Assembly (NCBI RefSeq): GCF_003020115.1
Contig: NZ_PYFX01000002.1
Coordinates: 310,001 to 374,000 of the forward strand
Direction: 5' to 3'
Source: Bradyrhizobium sp. MOS002
GTDB lineage: Bacteria > Pseudomonadota > Alphaproteobacteria > Rhizobiales > Xanthobacteraceae
DNA length: 64,000 bases
Position 1 is the stretch's first letter; the number at the start of each line of letters is the position of its first letter. The notes under the pieces were generated by a model. The model had not been told where the DNA came from. It ran no database searches and was given only the letters and a program-made list of their open reading frames with translations. Below, piece by piece: positions 41,321 through 50,687 of this stretch. The position numbers were made by a program, and so were the translations under genes.

Positions 41321-44300
41321 ATGAATTGCTTCACGTGTCAGTCTGCGATCGGTCCGGACGACAGCTGGTGCTCCAAATGCGGGGCGGCGGTCCGCCAGCG
41401 CGTCGATCCCGACAGCGAACGAAGGTTTGTGACCATTCTGCGCGCCGATGTCGTCGACTCCACGGGTCTTGTTGCCGAGCTGGAGCCGGAGGCGGCGGTA
41501 TCGCGCCTCGAACCGGCTCTTGCGGCGATGAGAGGCGCGGTGCGCCAGTTCGGCGGCATCGTCAGCAAGGAGTTGGGTGACGGGTTGGCTGCCGTCTTCG
41601 GCGCCCCGATCGCCGACGACAACCACGCCCCCCTGGCCTGCCACGCGGCCATCGAGCTGGTCCGGCGCGTTGGCAGTCTGGGCGATCCAGGACTTCAGGT
41701 CCGGGTCGGCCTCCACTCGGGTCATGTGGTGGCCTACATGGTCGCCAGTGAATTTTCCAAGGTCTACGAGATCGGCGGCGCCGCCCAGCATCTGGCCGCG
41801 CGGCTGGAGACGGCAGCCGAGGCGAACCAGATCTACGTGTCCGAAGCCTGCCAGAAGCTTGCGGACGGACATGTCCGCTTTGATTTTCTTGGCCGCAAGA
41901 CTCTGCGCGGCTTCAACGAAGCTCTGCCGGTCTATCGGATCATTGGAGCGAGCGATCTTTCGAGCTGGCGGGTGCGTCGCGCTCGTAGCGTCTCCCGGTT
42001 TGTCGACCGGACGACGGAGCGGGCGCTGCTATGGCGCGCTGCGGAGAAGGTTGTCACCAGCGGGCAGACGGTTCTGCTGATGGGGGATGCGGGCATTGGA
42101 AAGTCGCGGCTTGCGCATGAATTTGCGCAGGGCCTCAGGGCTGACGGCTGGCGGTTGCTCGACGTCGAATGCAGCCCAAATCTTCAAGGCGCGCCATTTA
42201 GCACCCTGAAACGACTGGTGCTTTCCCTCCTGGAGGCAGTCTCCAGGGACTCGGATCGCCTGGCAGACCCTCGAAAGGAATTGTCGGCGGTCCATCAGTT
42301 TGCAATCGACGCGGTGCTGGATTTGCCCATTTCCGATCCGCGTTGGAGCGAATTGGAGCCCTACGCGCGGGGGCGGGCGATTTCGGAGGCAAGCTGCGCA
42401 ATCCTGGAAGGCGTGGCCCGTCACAGCGGCACCGTTCTTCTCATCGAGGATCTGCACTGGGTTGATCGAGCCAGCGACACGGTCATTGCCGCCATAGCGT
42501 CGCTACAGGTGCCGAATCTGTTTGTTTTCCTCACGAGCAGGCCGAACGGAATGCCGGAATGGATCGCGCGTTGTCATGCAGAAGTGATCGCGATGCGGTC
42601 ACTGGATGATGAATCCGGAATGGCCATGTTGGCTGACATGCTCGGCACGTCCGTGACAAATGCAGGCTTGAAGAACCGGATCATCTCTCACACGGCCAAC
42701 GTTCCGCTGTTCATCGAGGAGGTCTGCCGTGGTCTGAAGGATAACGGCACACTTCGCGGCCAGTGGGGTGATCTGGCCCTGGTGCGTCCGATAGAAGAGC
42801 TAGGTATTCCCACAAGTATCCAAGGCGTGATTGCGGCGCGACTCGATCGGGTGTCGAGGCAGGAGCGCCTGGTTTTGCAGGTTGCTGCCGCATTGGGGCC
42901 GCGATCGAGTGAAGCCGTCGTGCGGAGAGTCTCAGAGTTGCCCGAAGATGCCCTCCGGGATTGCCTTGCAGCGCTCGATCGGGCCGAGCTGCTGGTCAGG
43001 ATCGATAGCGACATCGCGGACTCGCTTGAGTTTCGACACGAGATGGTTCGCCAGGTGACCTACGAATCGATGGTCGAAAAGGTCCGCGAGAGCGTGCATG
43101 CGCGGGTTCTCGCGGCATTCGAGAACGACGACATATTGAGAGATGATCCTGACGCCCTCTGCTACCACGCAATGCGTGCGAAGGACTGGCCCAAGGCGTT
43201 CAACTACGGGAGAAGCGCCGCGCAGAAGTGTCTTTTGCGCTCGGCATATGCCGACGCGGTCGACTACTTCCGGACAGCGATGAGTTCACTCGACAAGACG
43301 CCAATAACCAGTTCGAGGGAGACGAATGCCATTGATCTCCGGATGGAGGCGCGCATGGCGTTCATCTGGTCCGGTCGGGTTGCCGAGTGGGTCGATCTGG
43401 GAAAGGAAGCTGACCAGCGGGCCAGCGAGATCAATGATGTCGGCAGAAGGGTTGCCGCCAAGACGGTCATGGCGGGTGGGCAGAACTTCTATGGGACGCC
43501 TGCGGAGGCCGTTACTCTTGGCGAGGAGGTCGTTGGTCTCGCCGAAGAGTCCGGCAATCCCGGTTGGCGCAACCTTGCGCAATACAATCTCGGGCAGGCC
43601 TATTTTCTTGCCGGGCGCTATCGTGAGGCGGAGCGGACTATCGCACGAGCCCGTGCCCATCTGATGGGCCCGGACGCGAGTGCGCCGTTCGGCACGCCCC
43701 CGAAATACACCCTCCTGCTCTGCTGCATGATGAAAAGCTTCACCCACACCGTGATGGGTGAGTTCGATGCCGCCGAGCAGCTCCAGCAGCAAGCCGCAGC
43801 GATCGCGGAGGAAACGGGTCGCCCCTACGACCATGTCGCCGCGGCCTATAGCGGCGGCTGGCTGAAGCTCGGCCGCGGCGAGCCGGCGGCGGCCGCGGCC
43901 ATTCTTGAGGACGGTTTTGTCCTGGCGCAGAAGCACGGCATCCGGCTGTTCGTGCCGGTGCTCGCCTGCCATCTCGGCATGGCCTATCTGGAGCAGGGGC
44001 TGTTCGACCGCGCGCGCGGCATGCTGACGGAGGCGCGCGAGGAGGCGAAGGCGGTCGGCTATACCTCGGCGGTGCTGCGCAGCTCGATCTACCTGGCGCT
44101 CGCCACCCACCGCCTCGGCGACGTCCAGGCCGCGCAGAACATGCTGCGCGAGGCGCGCAACACCGCGCGGCAACAGGGGTTCTCGGGCCTGGAGGCGGAG
44201 GCTCTGTTCGGCGAAGCCATGGTGACGCCGCCGTCGGGTCCGGAGGCCAAGGCGGCCATCCTTGGCGCCTTGCGCGCGACCATCGCGATCGCCGCCGAAA

Positions 44301-44377
44301 GCGGCGCGCTGCCGCTGCAGCACAAGGCCGAGGCGATGCTCAACGAGATCCAGGCGACGGGTGACGAGCTCAGCTGA
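41321..44377 (+). CDS. Zinc-ribbon / class III cyclase / AAA ATPase / TPR protein
   Basis: A 1018-residue cytoplasmic multidomain protein. Residues 3-20 form a zinc ribbon (CFTC...CSKC). Residues 36-207 are a class III nucleotide cyclase domain: metal Asp43 in RADVVDSTGL and Asp87 in KELGDGLAAVF, Lys83 at the adenine-selecting place, Arg161 in HLAARLET; the transition-state Asn is His157. Residues 225-520 are a STAND-like ATPase with Walker A GDAGIGKSR (255-263) and Walker B VLLIEDLHW. From about 600 on there are TPR-like helices (QYNLGQAYFLAGRYREAERT). Such proteins are thought to be signal-regulated cyclases or ATPases; whether this one makes cAMP is unclear. No partner gene is adjacent. 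Confidence 0.9.
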   Translation: MNCFTCQSAIGPDDSWCSKCGAAVRQRVDPDSERRFVTILRADVVDSTGLVAELEPEAAVSRLEPALAAMRGAVRQFGGIVSKELGDGLAAVFGAPIADDNHAPLACHAAIELVRRVGSLGDPGLQVRVGLHSGHVVAYMVASEFSKVYEIGGAAQHLAARLETAAEANQIYVSEACQKLADGHVRFDFLGRKTLRGFNEALPVYRIIGASDLSSWRVRRARSVSRFVDRTTERALLWRAAEKVVTSGQTVLLMGDAGIGKSRLAHEFAQGLRADGWRLLDVECSPNLQGAPFSTLKRLVLSLLEAVSRDSDRLADPRKELSAVHQFAIDAVLDLPISDPRWSELEPYARGRAISEASCAILEGVARHSGTVLLIEDLHWVDRASDTVIAAIASLQVPNLFVFLTSRPNGMPEWIARCHAEVIAMRSLDDESGMAMLADMLGTSVTNAGLKNRIISHTANVPLFIEEVCRGLKDNGTLRGQWGDLALVRPIEELGIPTSIQGVIAARLDRVSRQERLVLQVAAALGPRSSEAVVRRVSELPEDALRDCLAALDRAELLVRIDSDIADSLEFRHEMVRQVTYESMVEKVRESVHARVLAAFENDDILRDDPDALCYHAMRAKDWPKAFNYGRSAAQKCLLRSAYADAVDYFRTAMSSLDKTPITSSRETNAIDLRMEARMAFIWSGRVAEWVDLGKEADQRASEINDVGRRVAAKTVMAGGQNFYGTPAEAVTLGEEVVGLAEESGNPGWRNLAQYNLGQAYFLAGRYREAERTIARARAHLMGPDASAPFGTPPKYTLLLCCMMKSFTHTVMGEFDAAEQLQQQAAAIAEETGRPYDHVAAAYSGGWLKLGRGEPAAAAAILEDGFVLAQKHGIRLFVPVLACHLGMAYLEQGLFDRARGMLTEAREEAKAVGYTSAVLRSSIYLALATHRLGDVQAAQNMLREARNTARQQGFSGLEAEALFGEAMVTPPSGPEAKAAILGALRATIAIAAESGALPLQHKAEAMLNEIQATGDELS

Positions 44378-44691
44378 CGGCAGCGGCGGCCCGGCTGCCA
44401 TCGCGGCCGAAATCTGCCCGACGCGTCAAATAAATCCAGCAGGCATTGCAAGGAGTTAGCTACTGTGCATGGGGTTGTTTTCGCCCTTTTATTTCGAAGG
44501 GCCCCTCATGGTGCAGCGCGGAGGAAGGCCCGCTCGTGCGGGCCCGCTCCGATGACTATGCCCTTGCACGCGCAGCAAGGTCGGCTACCGTCGGCCCTGG
44601 CCGCTCGGCCAGGTGACTTTTGATTTCAATTTTTTAGCATCCGATTTTTCGGCGCCGCGACGGCGCGACGCCCACCGAACGAGGCGGGGCC
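44378..44691. other. 314-nt gene-free stretch between cyclase and opgC
   Basis: It holds a hairpin ggcccgc-tcgt-gcgggcc at 44527-44544, which may end the cyclase transcript though no T run follows, and an AT-rich part (ttttgatttcaattttttagc, 44617-44637) some 55 nt before opgC that may carry its promoter. No coding frame is seen. Confidence 0.5.
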
Positions 44692-45909
44692 ATGATCACA
44701 CGGGACCAGTCGGCGCTGCTCGCGCCGGTCGAGCGCGACCTGCGGCTCGATCTCTTCCGCGGCATCGGTCTGTGGATGATCTTCCTCGACCACATCCCGC
44801 ACGACGTCGTGGCCTGGCTGACCTTGCGCAATTACGGCTTCAGCGACGCCGCCGAATTCTTCGTCTTCATCTCCGGTTATCTGGTCGGCTGGATCTACGG
44901 GCCGATCGTCGCCGGCGGCTGGTTTCTCGCCGCGCTGAAGCGTCTGTGGCGGCGCGCGGTCGAGATGTATGTCGCCCACATCATGCTGTTCCTGTTGTTC
45001 ACGGCGCAGATCGCCCGCACCGCGCGCCGCTTCGACAATCCGATGTACGAGCACGAATTCAACGTGTTCAATTTCCTGTCGCATCCGGACGAGCTGATCG
45101 GGCAGGCGATCCTGCTGAAGTACAAGCCGGTCAATCTCGACGTGCTGCCGCTCTACATCACGCTGGTGTTCGCCTCGCCTTTCATCGTGTGGTGCCTGGT
45201 GCGCCGGCCGAACCTGACGCTCGCCGCGTCCGTGGTGCTCTACGTGCTGTCGCGCTGGTTCAACTGGAACATCGCCTCCTATCCGCCCGGCACGACCTGG
45301 TACTTCAACCCGTTCTGCTGGCAGCTGATGTTCGTGTTCGCGGCTTGGTGCGGCGTCGGCCAGATCGACAAGATCGCGACATGGGTGTGGTCGAAGGCGG
45401 CGATGGCGCTGGCCGCCGCCTGGCTCGCCTTCGCGTTGCTGATCGTGATGACCTGGCACGTCCCTGCGCTCGAAGCCCTGATCCCGAAATGGATGATCAA
45501 GGCGATCTACCCGATCGACAAGACCGACCTCGACATGCTGCGGTTCACGCATTTCCTGGCGCTGGCGATCTGGGTAACTCATCTCGTCTCGCGCAAATGG
45601 CGGACCTTGCACGGGGCCTGGCTGCGCCCTGTGATCCTCTGCGGTCAGCATTCGCTGCCGATCTTCTGCCTCGGCGTCTTCCTGTCGTTCTCGGCGCACT
45701 GGATCCTGACGCAATACACCAGGGGCGTCTGGGAGCAGCTCGCGGTCTCCGTCGTCGGCATCGTCATCATGATCGCAGTCGCCTGGGTGCTCGATCGGGC
45801 CGAACGGGTGCCGAACCTGTTCGTGAAGGTGACGGAGGTCGAGGAGGCCGACACCGCGCTGGAAAGCGCGCCTGCGGACAGGTCTGCCGTGGCGCCCGCG
45901 GGTCATTGA
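44692..45909 (+). CDS. opgC: OpgC-family membrane acyltransferase
   Basis: Inner-membrane protein of 405 residues with about ten helices. The N-terminus DLRLDLFRGIGLWMIFLDHI, containing the family Arg-Gly and catalytic His of membrane acyltransferases (seen as FRGIGLWMIFLDHIP), and FSDAAEFFVFISGYLVGW are typical of OpgC, which adds succinyl or similar groups to periplasmic glucans. In Bradyrhizobium it would modify cyclic beta-glucans, important for osmoadaptation and host interaction. It is followed after 45 nt by the DUF2059 gene, probably in the same transcript. Confidence 0.9.
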   Translation: MITRDQSALLAPVERDLRLDLFRGIGLWMIFLDHIPHDVVAWLTLRNYGFSDAAEFFVFISGYLVGWIYGPIVAGGWFLAALKRLWRRAVEMYVAHIMLFLLFTAQIARTARRFDNPMYEHEFNVFNFLSHPDELIGQAILLKYKPVNLDVLPLYITLVFASPFIVWCLVRRPNLTLAASVVLYVLSRWFNWNIASYPPGTTWYFNPFCWQLMFVFAAWCGVGQIDKIATWVWSKAAMALAAAWLAFALLIVMTWHVPALEALIPKWMIKAIYPIDKTDLDMLRFTHFLALAIWVTHLVSRKWRTLHGAWLRPVILCGQHSLPIFCLGVFLSFSAHWILTQYTRGVWEQLAVSVVGIVIMIAVAWVLDRAERVPNLFVKVTEVEEADTALESAPADRSAVAPAGH

Positions 45910-45954
45910 GTATCACCGGCCGGCATTTCGTCGAGAGGTCCAACGGAGAGGTTT

Positions 45955-46443
45955 ATGTCCAGACTTGTGTTGACGATCGCCGCCACCCTCCTGCTCCTGA
46001 TCTCTGGTGCGTCGGCGCAAGCACCGTCGCCGGAGGCGATGAGCGCGGCGCGCAAGCTCGTGGTCACCTTGAAGATCGCGGATCAGTATCGCGCCCTGTT
46101 GCCGCAGCTCCTGCTCAAGCTGAGGCCCGTGGTCGCGCAGGACAGGCCGGAGATCGAGCGCGACTATGACGCGGTGACGGCACCCGGCTCCGAGATCTAC
46201 ACCCCGGCCCTCAGCTCGATGATCGACCAGGTCGCCGCCCTCTATGCCCAGAGCTTCAGCGTCGACGAGCTGCGCCAGATCGAGGCCTTCTATGTCCAGC
46301 CGGCCGGGAAGAAACTTTTGGAGAAGTCGGATGCGCTGGCGCAGGCAAGCGCGCAGATCGGCCAGGACGTCAGCCAGAAGACGGCCGACGAGCTGAAGCT
46401 GCGCCTCATCGAGGCGCTGCGCCAGAAAGGGCACAAGCTCTGA
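45955..46443 (+). CDS. DUF2059 family exported protein
   Basis: A 162-residue protein with signal peptide (SRLVLTIAATLLLLISGASA, cleavage after ASA-QA, about residue 21-22). The mature part is all-helical with the DUF2059 end motif IEAFYVQPAGKKLLEKSDAL. It is probably periplasmic; function unknown. AGAGG lies shortly before the ATG. Downstream of opgC in the same direction. Confidence 0.88.
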   Translation: MSRLVLTIAATLLLLISGASAQAPSPEAMSAARKLVVTLKIADQYRALLPQLLLKLRPVVAQDRPEIERDYDAVTAPGSEIYTPALSSMIDQVAALYAQSFSVDELRQIEAFYVQPAGKKLLEKSDALAQASAQIGQDVSQKTADELKLRLIEALRQKGHKL

Positions 46444-46597
46444 GCTCAACTCTTGCGTAAGGGCGCCGCGCTCGCTGATTTGACGCGGCCGTTCGCGCCG
46501 ACTACGCTTTTGCAAAGACAAGAAGCGCGTGAATGCCGTGGCCTGACCTGTGCTCAGGGCGGCCCTCACGCCAAGAGAAAAATTCTGGGGAACGGAA

Positions 46598-48211
46598 ATG
46601 ACCGGCGATATCGCAGCCACCATCTCGAAGGCCCGCGAGCATTCCATCGGCGACCTTCTGCGCCGTGCGGCGGGCCGCGATCTGGGCAAGCTCGCCGTGA
46701 GCTGCGGCGATGTGAGCTGGACCTTTGCCGAGATGGACGCGATCTGCAATCGGCTCGGCCGCGGCCTGCTTGGCCTCGGCGTGAAAAAGGGTGACCGCCT
46801 CGCCGTGCTTTCGCGCAATTCGCACGCCTTTGCGGTGCTCCGGTTCGCGCTGGCCCGGATCGGCGCGGTGCTGGTGCCGATCAACTTTATGCTCAATCCG
46901 GACGAGATCAATTTCATCCTGAAAAGCTCCGGCGCAAAGCTGCTCGCGGCCGGCCCTGATTTCGTCGAGTCTGCGCGCGCGGCCAGCGCCCGGGATTGCG
47001 CGGTCGAGAAGATGATCTGGCTGCCGGGCGAGGATCCCGCCACGGCGCCCGCGGGTCTCACCACCTTCGACGATCTCCTCAGCCCCGATGGCTCTTACCT
47101 CGAGGCGTCCGTCGACAGCCGCGATCTCGCGCAGATCGTCTACACCAGCGGCACGGAGTCGCTGCCCAAGGGCGCGATGCTGACCCATGAAGCGGTGATG
47201 TGGCAGTATGTCAGCTGCATCATCGACGGCGGCATGAGCGTGGACGATAAATTCCTGCACGCGCTTCCGCTCTATCATTGCGCGCAGCTCGACGTGTTCC
47301 TGGGGCCGCAGATCTATCTCGGCGCCTCCGGCGTGATCACAGGCAAGCCTGCGGCCGACAACATTCTGTCACTGATCCAGACGCACAAGATCACGTCGTT
47401 CTTCGCGCCGCCGACGATCTGGATCGCGATGCTGCGCTCGCCCAATTTCGACAAGACGGATTTGTCGTCCTTGCAGAAGGGCTATTACGGCGCCTCGATC
47501 ATGCCGGTGGAGGTGCTGCTCGAGCTCCAGCGGCGCCTGCCCAGCGTGAAGTTCTGGAATTTCTACGGCCAGACCGAGATCGCGCCGCTCGCGACCGTGC
47601 TGGGTCCTGCGGACCAGCTGCGCAAGGCGGGCTCGGCGGGCAAGCCCGTGCTCAATGTCGAGACCCGCGTGGTCAATACTTCGATGGAGGATGTGAAGGT
47701 CGGAGAGGTGGGTGAGATCGTGCACCGCTCGCCGCATCTGCTCTCCGGCTATTACAACGATCCGGTCAAGACGGCGGCGGCATTCTCCGGCGGCTGGTTT
47801 CACTCCGGCGATCTCGCCACCGTCGATGAAGAGGGCCACATCACCGTGGTCGATCGCGTCAAGGACATGATCAAGACCGGTGGCGAGAACGTCGCGAGCC
47901 GCGAGGTCGAGGAGATGGTCTACCGCATCCCCGCAGTGTCTGAGGTTGCGGTGGTAGGCCTGCCCGATCCGCGCTGGATCGAGGCGGTGACTGCGATCGT
48001 CGTGGTCAAGAGCGGCGAGAAGCTCGACGAGGACACGGTCATCAAGCATTGCGCCGGCCAGATGGCGCATTTCAAGGTGCCCAAGCGCGTCATCTTCGTC
48101 GAGGCCTTGCCCAAGAACCCGAGCGGCAAGCTGCTCAAGCGCGAGCTCCGCCAGCGCTTCGTCGGCGGCGAGACGCTCGACAAGGCCATCCAGAAGAATT
48201 TTGCGACCTGA
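46598..48211 (+). CDS. Acyl-CoA synthetase (AMP-forming, FadD-like)
   Basis: A 537-residue adenylate-forming ligase that activates a carboxylic acid to its CoA ester. The P-loop is atypical, YTSGTESLPKGAMLTH (usual TSGTTGxPKG), followed by NFYGQTEIAP, the hinge GDLATVDEEGHITVVDRVKD and the C-terminal Lys in NPSGKLLKRELR. The chosen ATG is 16 codons into the longest frame and has GGGGAACGG upstream. The next gene, an MDR oxidoreductase, follows after 16 nt, so they form an operon. Confidence 0.93.
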   Translation: MTGDIAATISKAREHSIGDLLRRAAGRDLGKLAVSCGDVSWTFAEMDAICNRLGRGLLGLGVKKGDRLAVLSRNSHAFAVLRFALARIGAVLVPINFMLNPDEINFILKSSGAKLLAAGPDFVESARAASARDCAVEKMIWLPGEDPATAPAGLTTFDDLLSPDGSYLEASVDSRDLAQIVYTSGTESLPKGAMLTHEAVMWQYVSCIIDGGMSVDDKFLHALPLYHCAQLDVFLGPQIYLGASGVITGKPAADNILSLIQTHKITSFFAPPTIWIAMLRSPNFDKTDLSSLQKGYYGASIMPVEVLLELQRRLPSVKFWNFYGQTEIAPLATVLGPADQLRKAGSAGKPVLNVETRVVNTSMEDVKVGEVGEIVHRSPHLLSGYYNDPVKTAAAFSGGWFHSGDLATVDEEGHITVVDRVKDMIKTGGENVASREVEEMVYRIPAVSEVAVVGLPDPRWIEAVTAIVVVKSGEKLDEDTVIKHCAGQMAHFKVPKRVIFVEALPKNPSGKLLKRELRQRFVGGETLDKAIQKNFAT

Positions 48212-48227
48212 GGCGGAGCGCCTGACC

Positions 48228-49235
48228 ATGAAAGTCTGGCAGATCGCGCGCGACTGGTCGATTGAGGGCATGGAGCTCGCCGAGCTACCGGAACCCGCGC
48301 CGGGTCCCGGCCAAGTCACGGTGCGGATGGTGGCCGCATCGCTGAACTACCGCGATCTCCTGACCGTGCAGGGCAAGGGCGGCGTCTCCAGACTGCCGCT
48401 GATCCCGTTCTCTGACGGCGCGGGCGAGGTGATCGCTGTCGGCGATAGCGTTTCCCGCGTCGCAGTCGGGGACCGCGTCTGTCCGATGTTCTTCCAATCG
48501 TGGATCGATGGAAAGGTCTCGGCCGCGAGCCGGCGCTACGCGCTCGGCGGCACGCGTCCGGGGGTGTTGCAGGAAGTCATGTTGCTCGATGCCGAGGGTG
48601 TCAGCCGCATTCCCTCGCATCTCTCTTTCCAGGAAGCGGCGACGTTGCCCTGCGCCGGTCTTACCGCCTGGCGCGCGCTGTTCGAGGAGGCCAAGGTGCA
48701 GCCCGGCGATACCGTTCTGGTGCAGGGCACTGGCGGAGTGTCGATCTTCGCATTGCAATTCGCCAAACTTGCAGGCGCGAGCGTGATCGTGACCTCATCG
48801 AGCGATGAGAAGCTCGAACGCGCCCGTGCGCTCGGCGCCGATCACACCATCAACTATCGCTCAGTTCCTGAGTGGGGCAAGGCCGCGGCAGAGTGGACCG
48901 GCGGCGGCGTCGACCACGTCGTCGAGGTCGGCGGCAAGGATACGTTCTCGCAGTCGCTCGAGGCGGCGCGGATCGGCGGCACCATTCTGGTGATCGGCGT
49001 GCTCTCCGGCTTCTCGCAGCAGATCGCGATCCCGAGCCTGTTCTCCAAAAATTTGCACGTCATCGGCCTCTCTGTCGGCAGCCGCCGCATGTTCGAAGGC
49101 ATGACCGCCGCGATTGGGCGAAATGGGATGAAGCCGGTGATCGATCGCGTGTTCGCCTTCGAAGCCGTCCCCGATGCGCTGCGGTTGATGCAGCAGGGCG
49201 GCCACTTCGGCAAGATCGTGGTGGAGTTTGGTTGA
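48228..49235 (+). CDS. Zinc-free NAD(P)-dependent alcohol dehydrogenase/quinone reductase-like protein
   Basis: A 335-residue medium-chain oxidoreductase. Cofactor site VLVQGTGGVSIFALQFAKLAG (core GTGGVSIFALQ), N-terminal ASLNYRDLLTVQGKGG, then SDGAGEVIAVGDSV and MFFQSWIDGKV. Structural zinc cysteines are missing. It is coupled to the acyl-CoA synthetase upstream; its substrate may be an enal or enone derived from that pathway. Confidence 0.9.
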   Translation: MKVWQIARDWSIEGMELAELPEPAPGPGQVTVRMVAASLNYRDLLTVQGKGGVSRLPLIPFSDGAGEVIAVGDSVSRVAVGDRVCPMFFQSWIDGKVSAASRRYALGGTRPGVLQEVMLLDAEGVSRIPSHLSFQEAATLPCAGLTAWRALFEEAKVQPGDTVLVQGTGGVSIFALQFAKLAGASVIVTSSSDEKLERARALGADHTINYRSVPEWGKAAAEWTGGGVDHVVEVGGKDTFSQSLEAARIGGTILVIGVLSGFSQQIAIPSLFSKNLHVIGLSVGSRRMFEGMTAAIGRNGMKPVIDRVFAFEAVPDALRLMQQGGHFGKIVVEFG

Positions 49236-49304
49236 GTGGAGTTCGGCGGGTGTCGCACCGCGCAACTCGCCCCACATCGCAATGACGGCTGAGAAGTTCG
49301 GGCC

Positions 49305-50507
49305 TCAATACTTCTTTACAGCCGCGCCGAACGCGAACCACAGCGCCATGGACGCGAGGCCAAAACCGCCGAGTAGCAGGAAAGTCGGGCCATAGCCGAT
49401 CCATTGCGCGATCCAGCCGCCCAGCGCGGGGCTGAGGCTCGCGCCGATGCCCTGCACGGTGATCACCGCACCCTGGCCGAGATTGATGCGGCCGGTGCCG
49501 TTGAGCGAGCGCGCGACCATGCCCGGGACGGCAACCGTCTGGAGCCCGGTGCCGATGCCGTCGAGCACCTGCATCGGCACGACGCCCCACCATCCCGTGA
49601 CGAAGAAGGCGAGCACGCCGCGGATGGGCAGGAACATGAAAGAGACGAGGATGATAGGCCAGTAGTTGCGCTTGCTCGCGGCCTTCATTGCGATCAGCGA
49701 CGTGATGACCATGACGCCCTGCGCGATCACCACGGTGGTCGCGACGAAGCTCGGGCCGTTGGCCTGGCCTTCGGCGACCGCCGCAAGGCTATAGAGCGGC
49801 ACGATGGCGGCATTGCCGAGATGGAACAGCGCGAGCGCCATTGCCAGCACCAGCAGAGCACGGTGCTTGAGCAGCATCGTGAACGCGTCCGGCGCGCTGT
49901 CGGGATCGTCCTCCTTGCTGCCGCGCGCGGCGCGATCGTCGATCGCCTTGGCCGGGATCATCATCACGCAGGCGATCGCGATGGCGCCGAAGATCGCCGC
50001 CAGCACGAACACGGAGACATAGCCGAACTTGTAACCGAGATAGCCCGACAGCGCAGCGCCGACCATGTTGCCGGCATGGTTGTACGCCTGGTTGCGGCCG
50101 TTGAGCGCGTTGAAGCCCTTCTGCTTGGCGATGCCGAGCGTGATGCCGGTGACCGCCGGCACGATCGCAGCGCTCGCCAGCGATTGCGCGACCTGCGAGA
50201 ATGTCACCGCCCAGAAATTCTGCGAGATCAGGATGATTGCGGACGCGAGCACCACACAGATGCCGGGAATGACGACCCACATGCGCTTGTTACGGCTGGC
50301 GTCGATGAAGCCGCCGATCGGCGTCGTGATCAGCATGCCCGCGACATTGCCGATCGTCATCGCGGTGCCGATCAATCCGCTGGCCCAGCCGCGCTCTTGA
50401 AGAAAAACACCGACGAACGGGCCGATGCCCGACTGCATGTCGGCCATGAAGAAGTTGAGAGCGAACAGGGGCCAGATACGAGACGAGGAGGGGGACCGCG
50501 ATGTCAT
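49305..50507 (-). CDS. MFS transporter, drug/metabolite-efflux type
   Basis: A 400-residue protein of twelve hydrophobic segments split 6+6 by a charged loop (AIDDRAARGSKEDDPDSAPD). Motif A-like parts: GGFIDASRNKRMWVVI after helix 2. The N-terminus LFALNFFMADMQSGIGPFVG (split: NFFMADMQSGIGPFVG) is typical of a MFS group often annotated as multidrug transporters. ATG 50507 is used; a TTG three codons earlier is less likely. Substrate unknown. It is divergent from the MBL gene at 50688. Confidence 0.88.
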   Translation of the reverse strand: MTSRSPSSSRIWPLFALNFFMADMQSGIGPFVGVFLQERGWASGLIGTAMTIGNVAGMLITTPIGGFIDASRNKRMWVVIPGICVVLASAIILISQNFWAVTFSQVAQSLASAAIVPAVTGITLGIAKQKGFNALNGRNQAYNHAGNMVGAALSGYLGYKFGYVSVFVLAAIFGAIAIACVMMIPAKAIDDRAARGSKEDDPDSAPDAFTMLLKHRALLVLAMALALFHLGNAAIVPLYSLAAVAEGQANGPSFVATTVVIAQGVMVITSLIAMKAASKRNYWPIILVSFMFLPIRGVLAFFVTGWWGVVPMQVLDGIGTGLQTVAVPGMVARSLNGTGRINLGQGAVITVQGIGASLSPALGGWIAQWIGYGPTFLLLGGFGLASMALWFAFGAAVKKY

Positions 50508-50687
50508 CGATACCAAAACATGGTCTCAGCCGGGATACGGCGGGTGGGACATGATCCTTTCAGCCAATCGTTCTGGCGCGGACGAAACTTTAACGGGCGC
50601 TGATCGGGTTGGTTCCAGGCCTCGGGCCTTGCGGTCCCCGCCAGCAATTCCGTATTGACGTTGGATTGTCTCTGTTGGGAGTACGGC

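Noticed and set aside
44613..46169. 518-codon frame overlapping opgC and the DUF2059 gene
   Set aside because: It is low-complexity Arg-rich and lies over two convincing genes in another frame.
50655..50687. Upstream in-frame start for the ribbon-MBL gene
   Set aside because: The added residues are not family-like and the GGGAG site fits ATG 50688.
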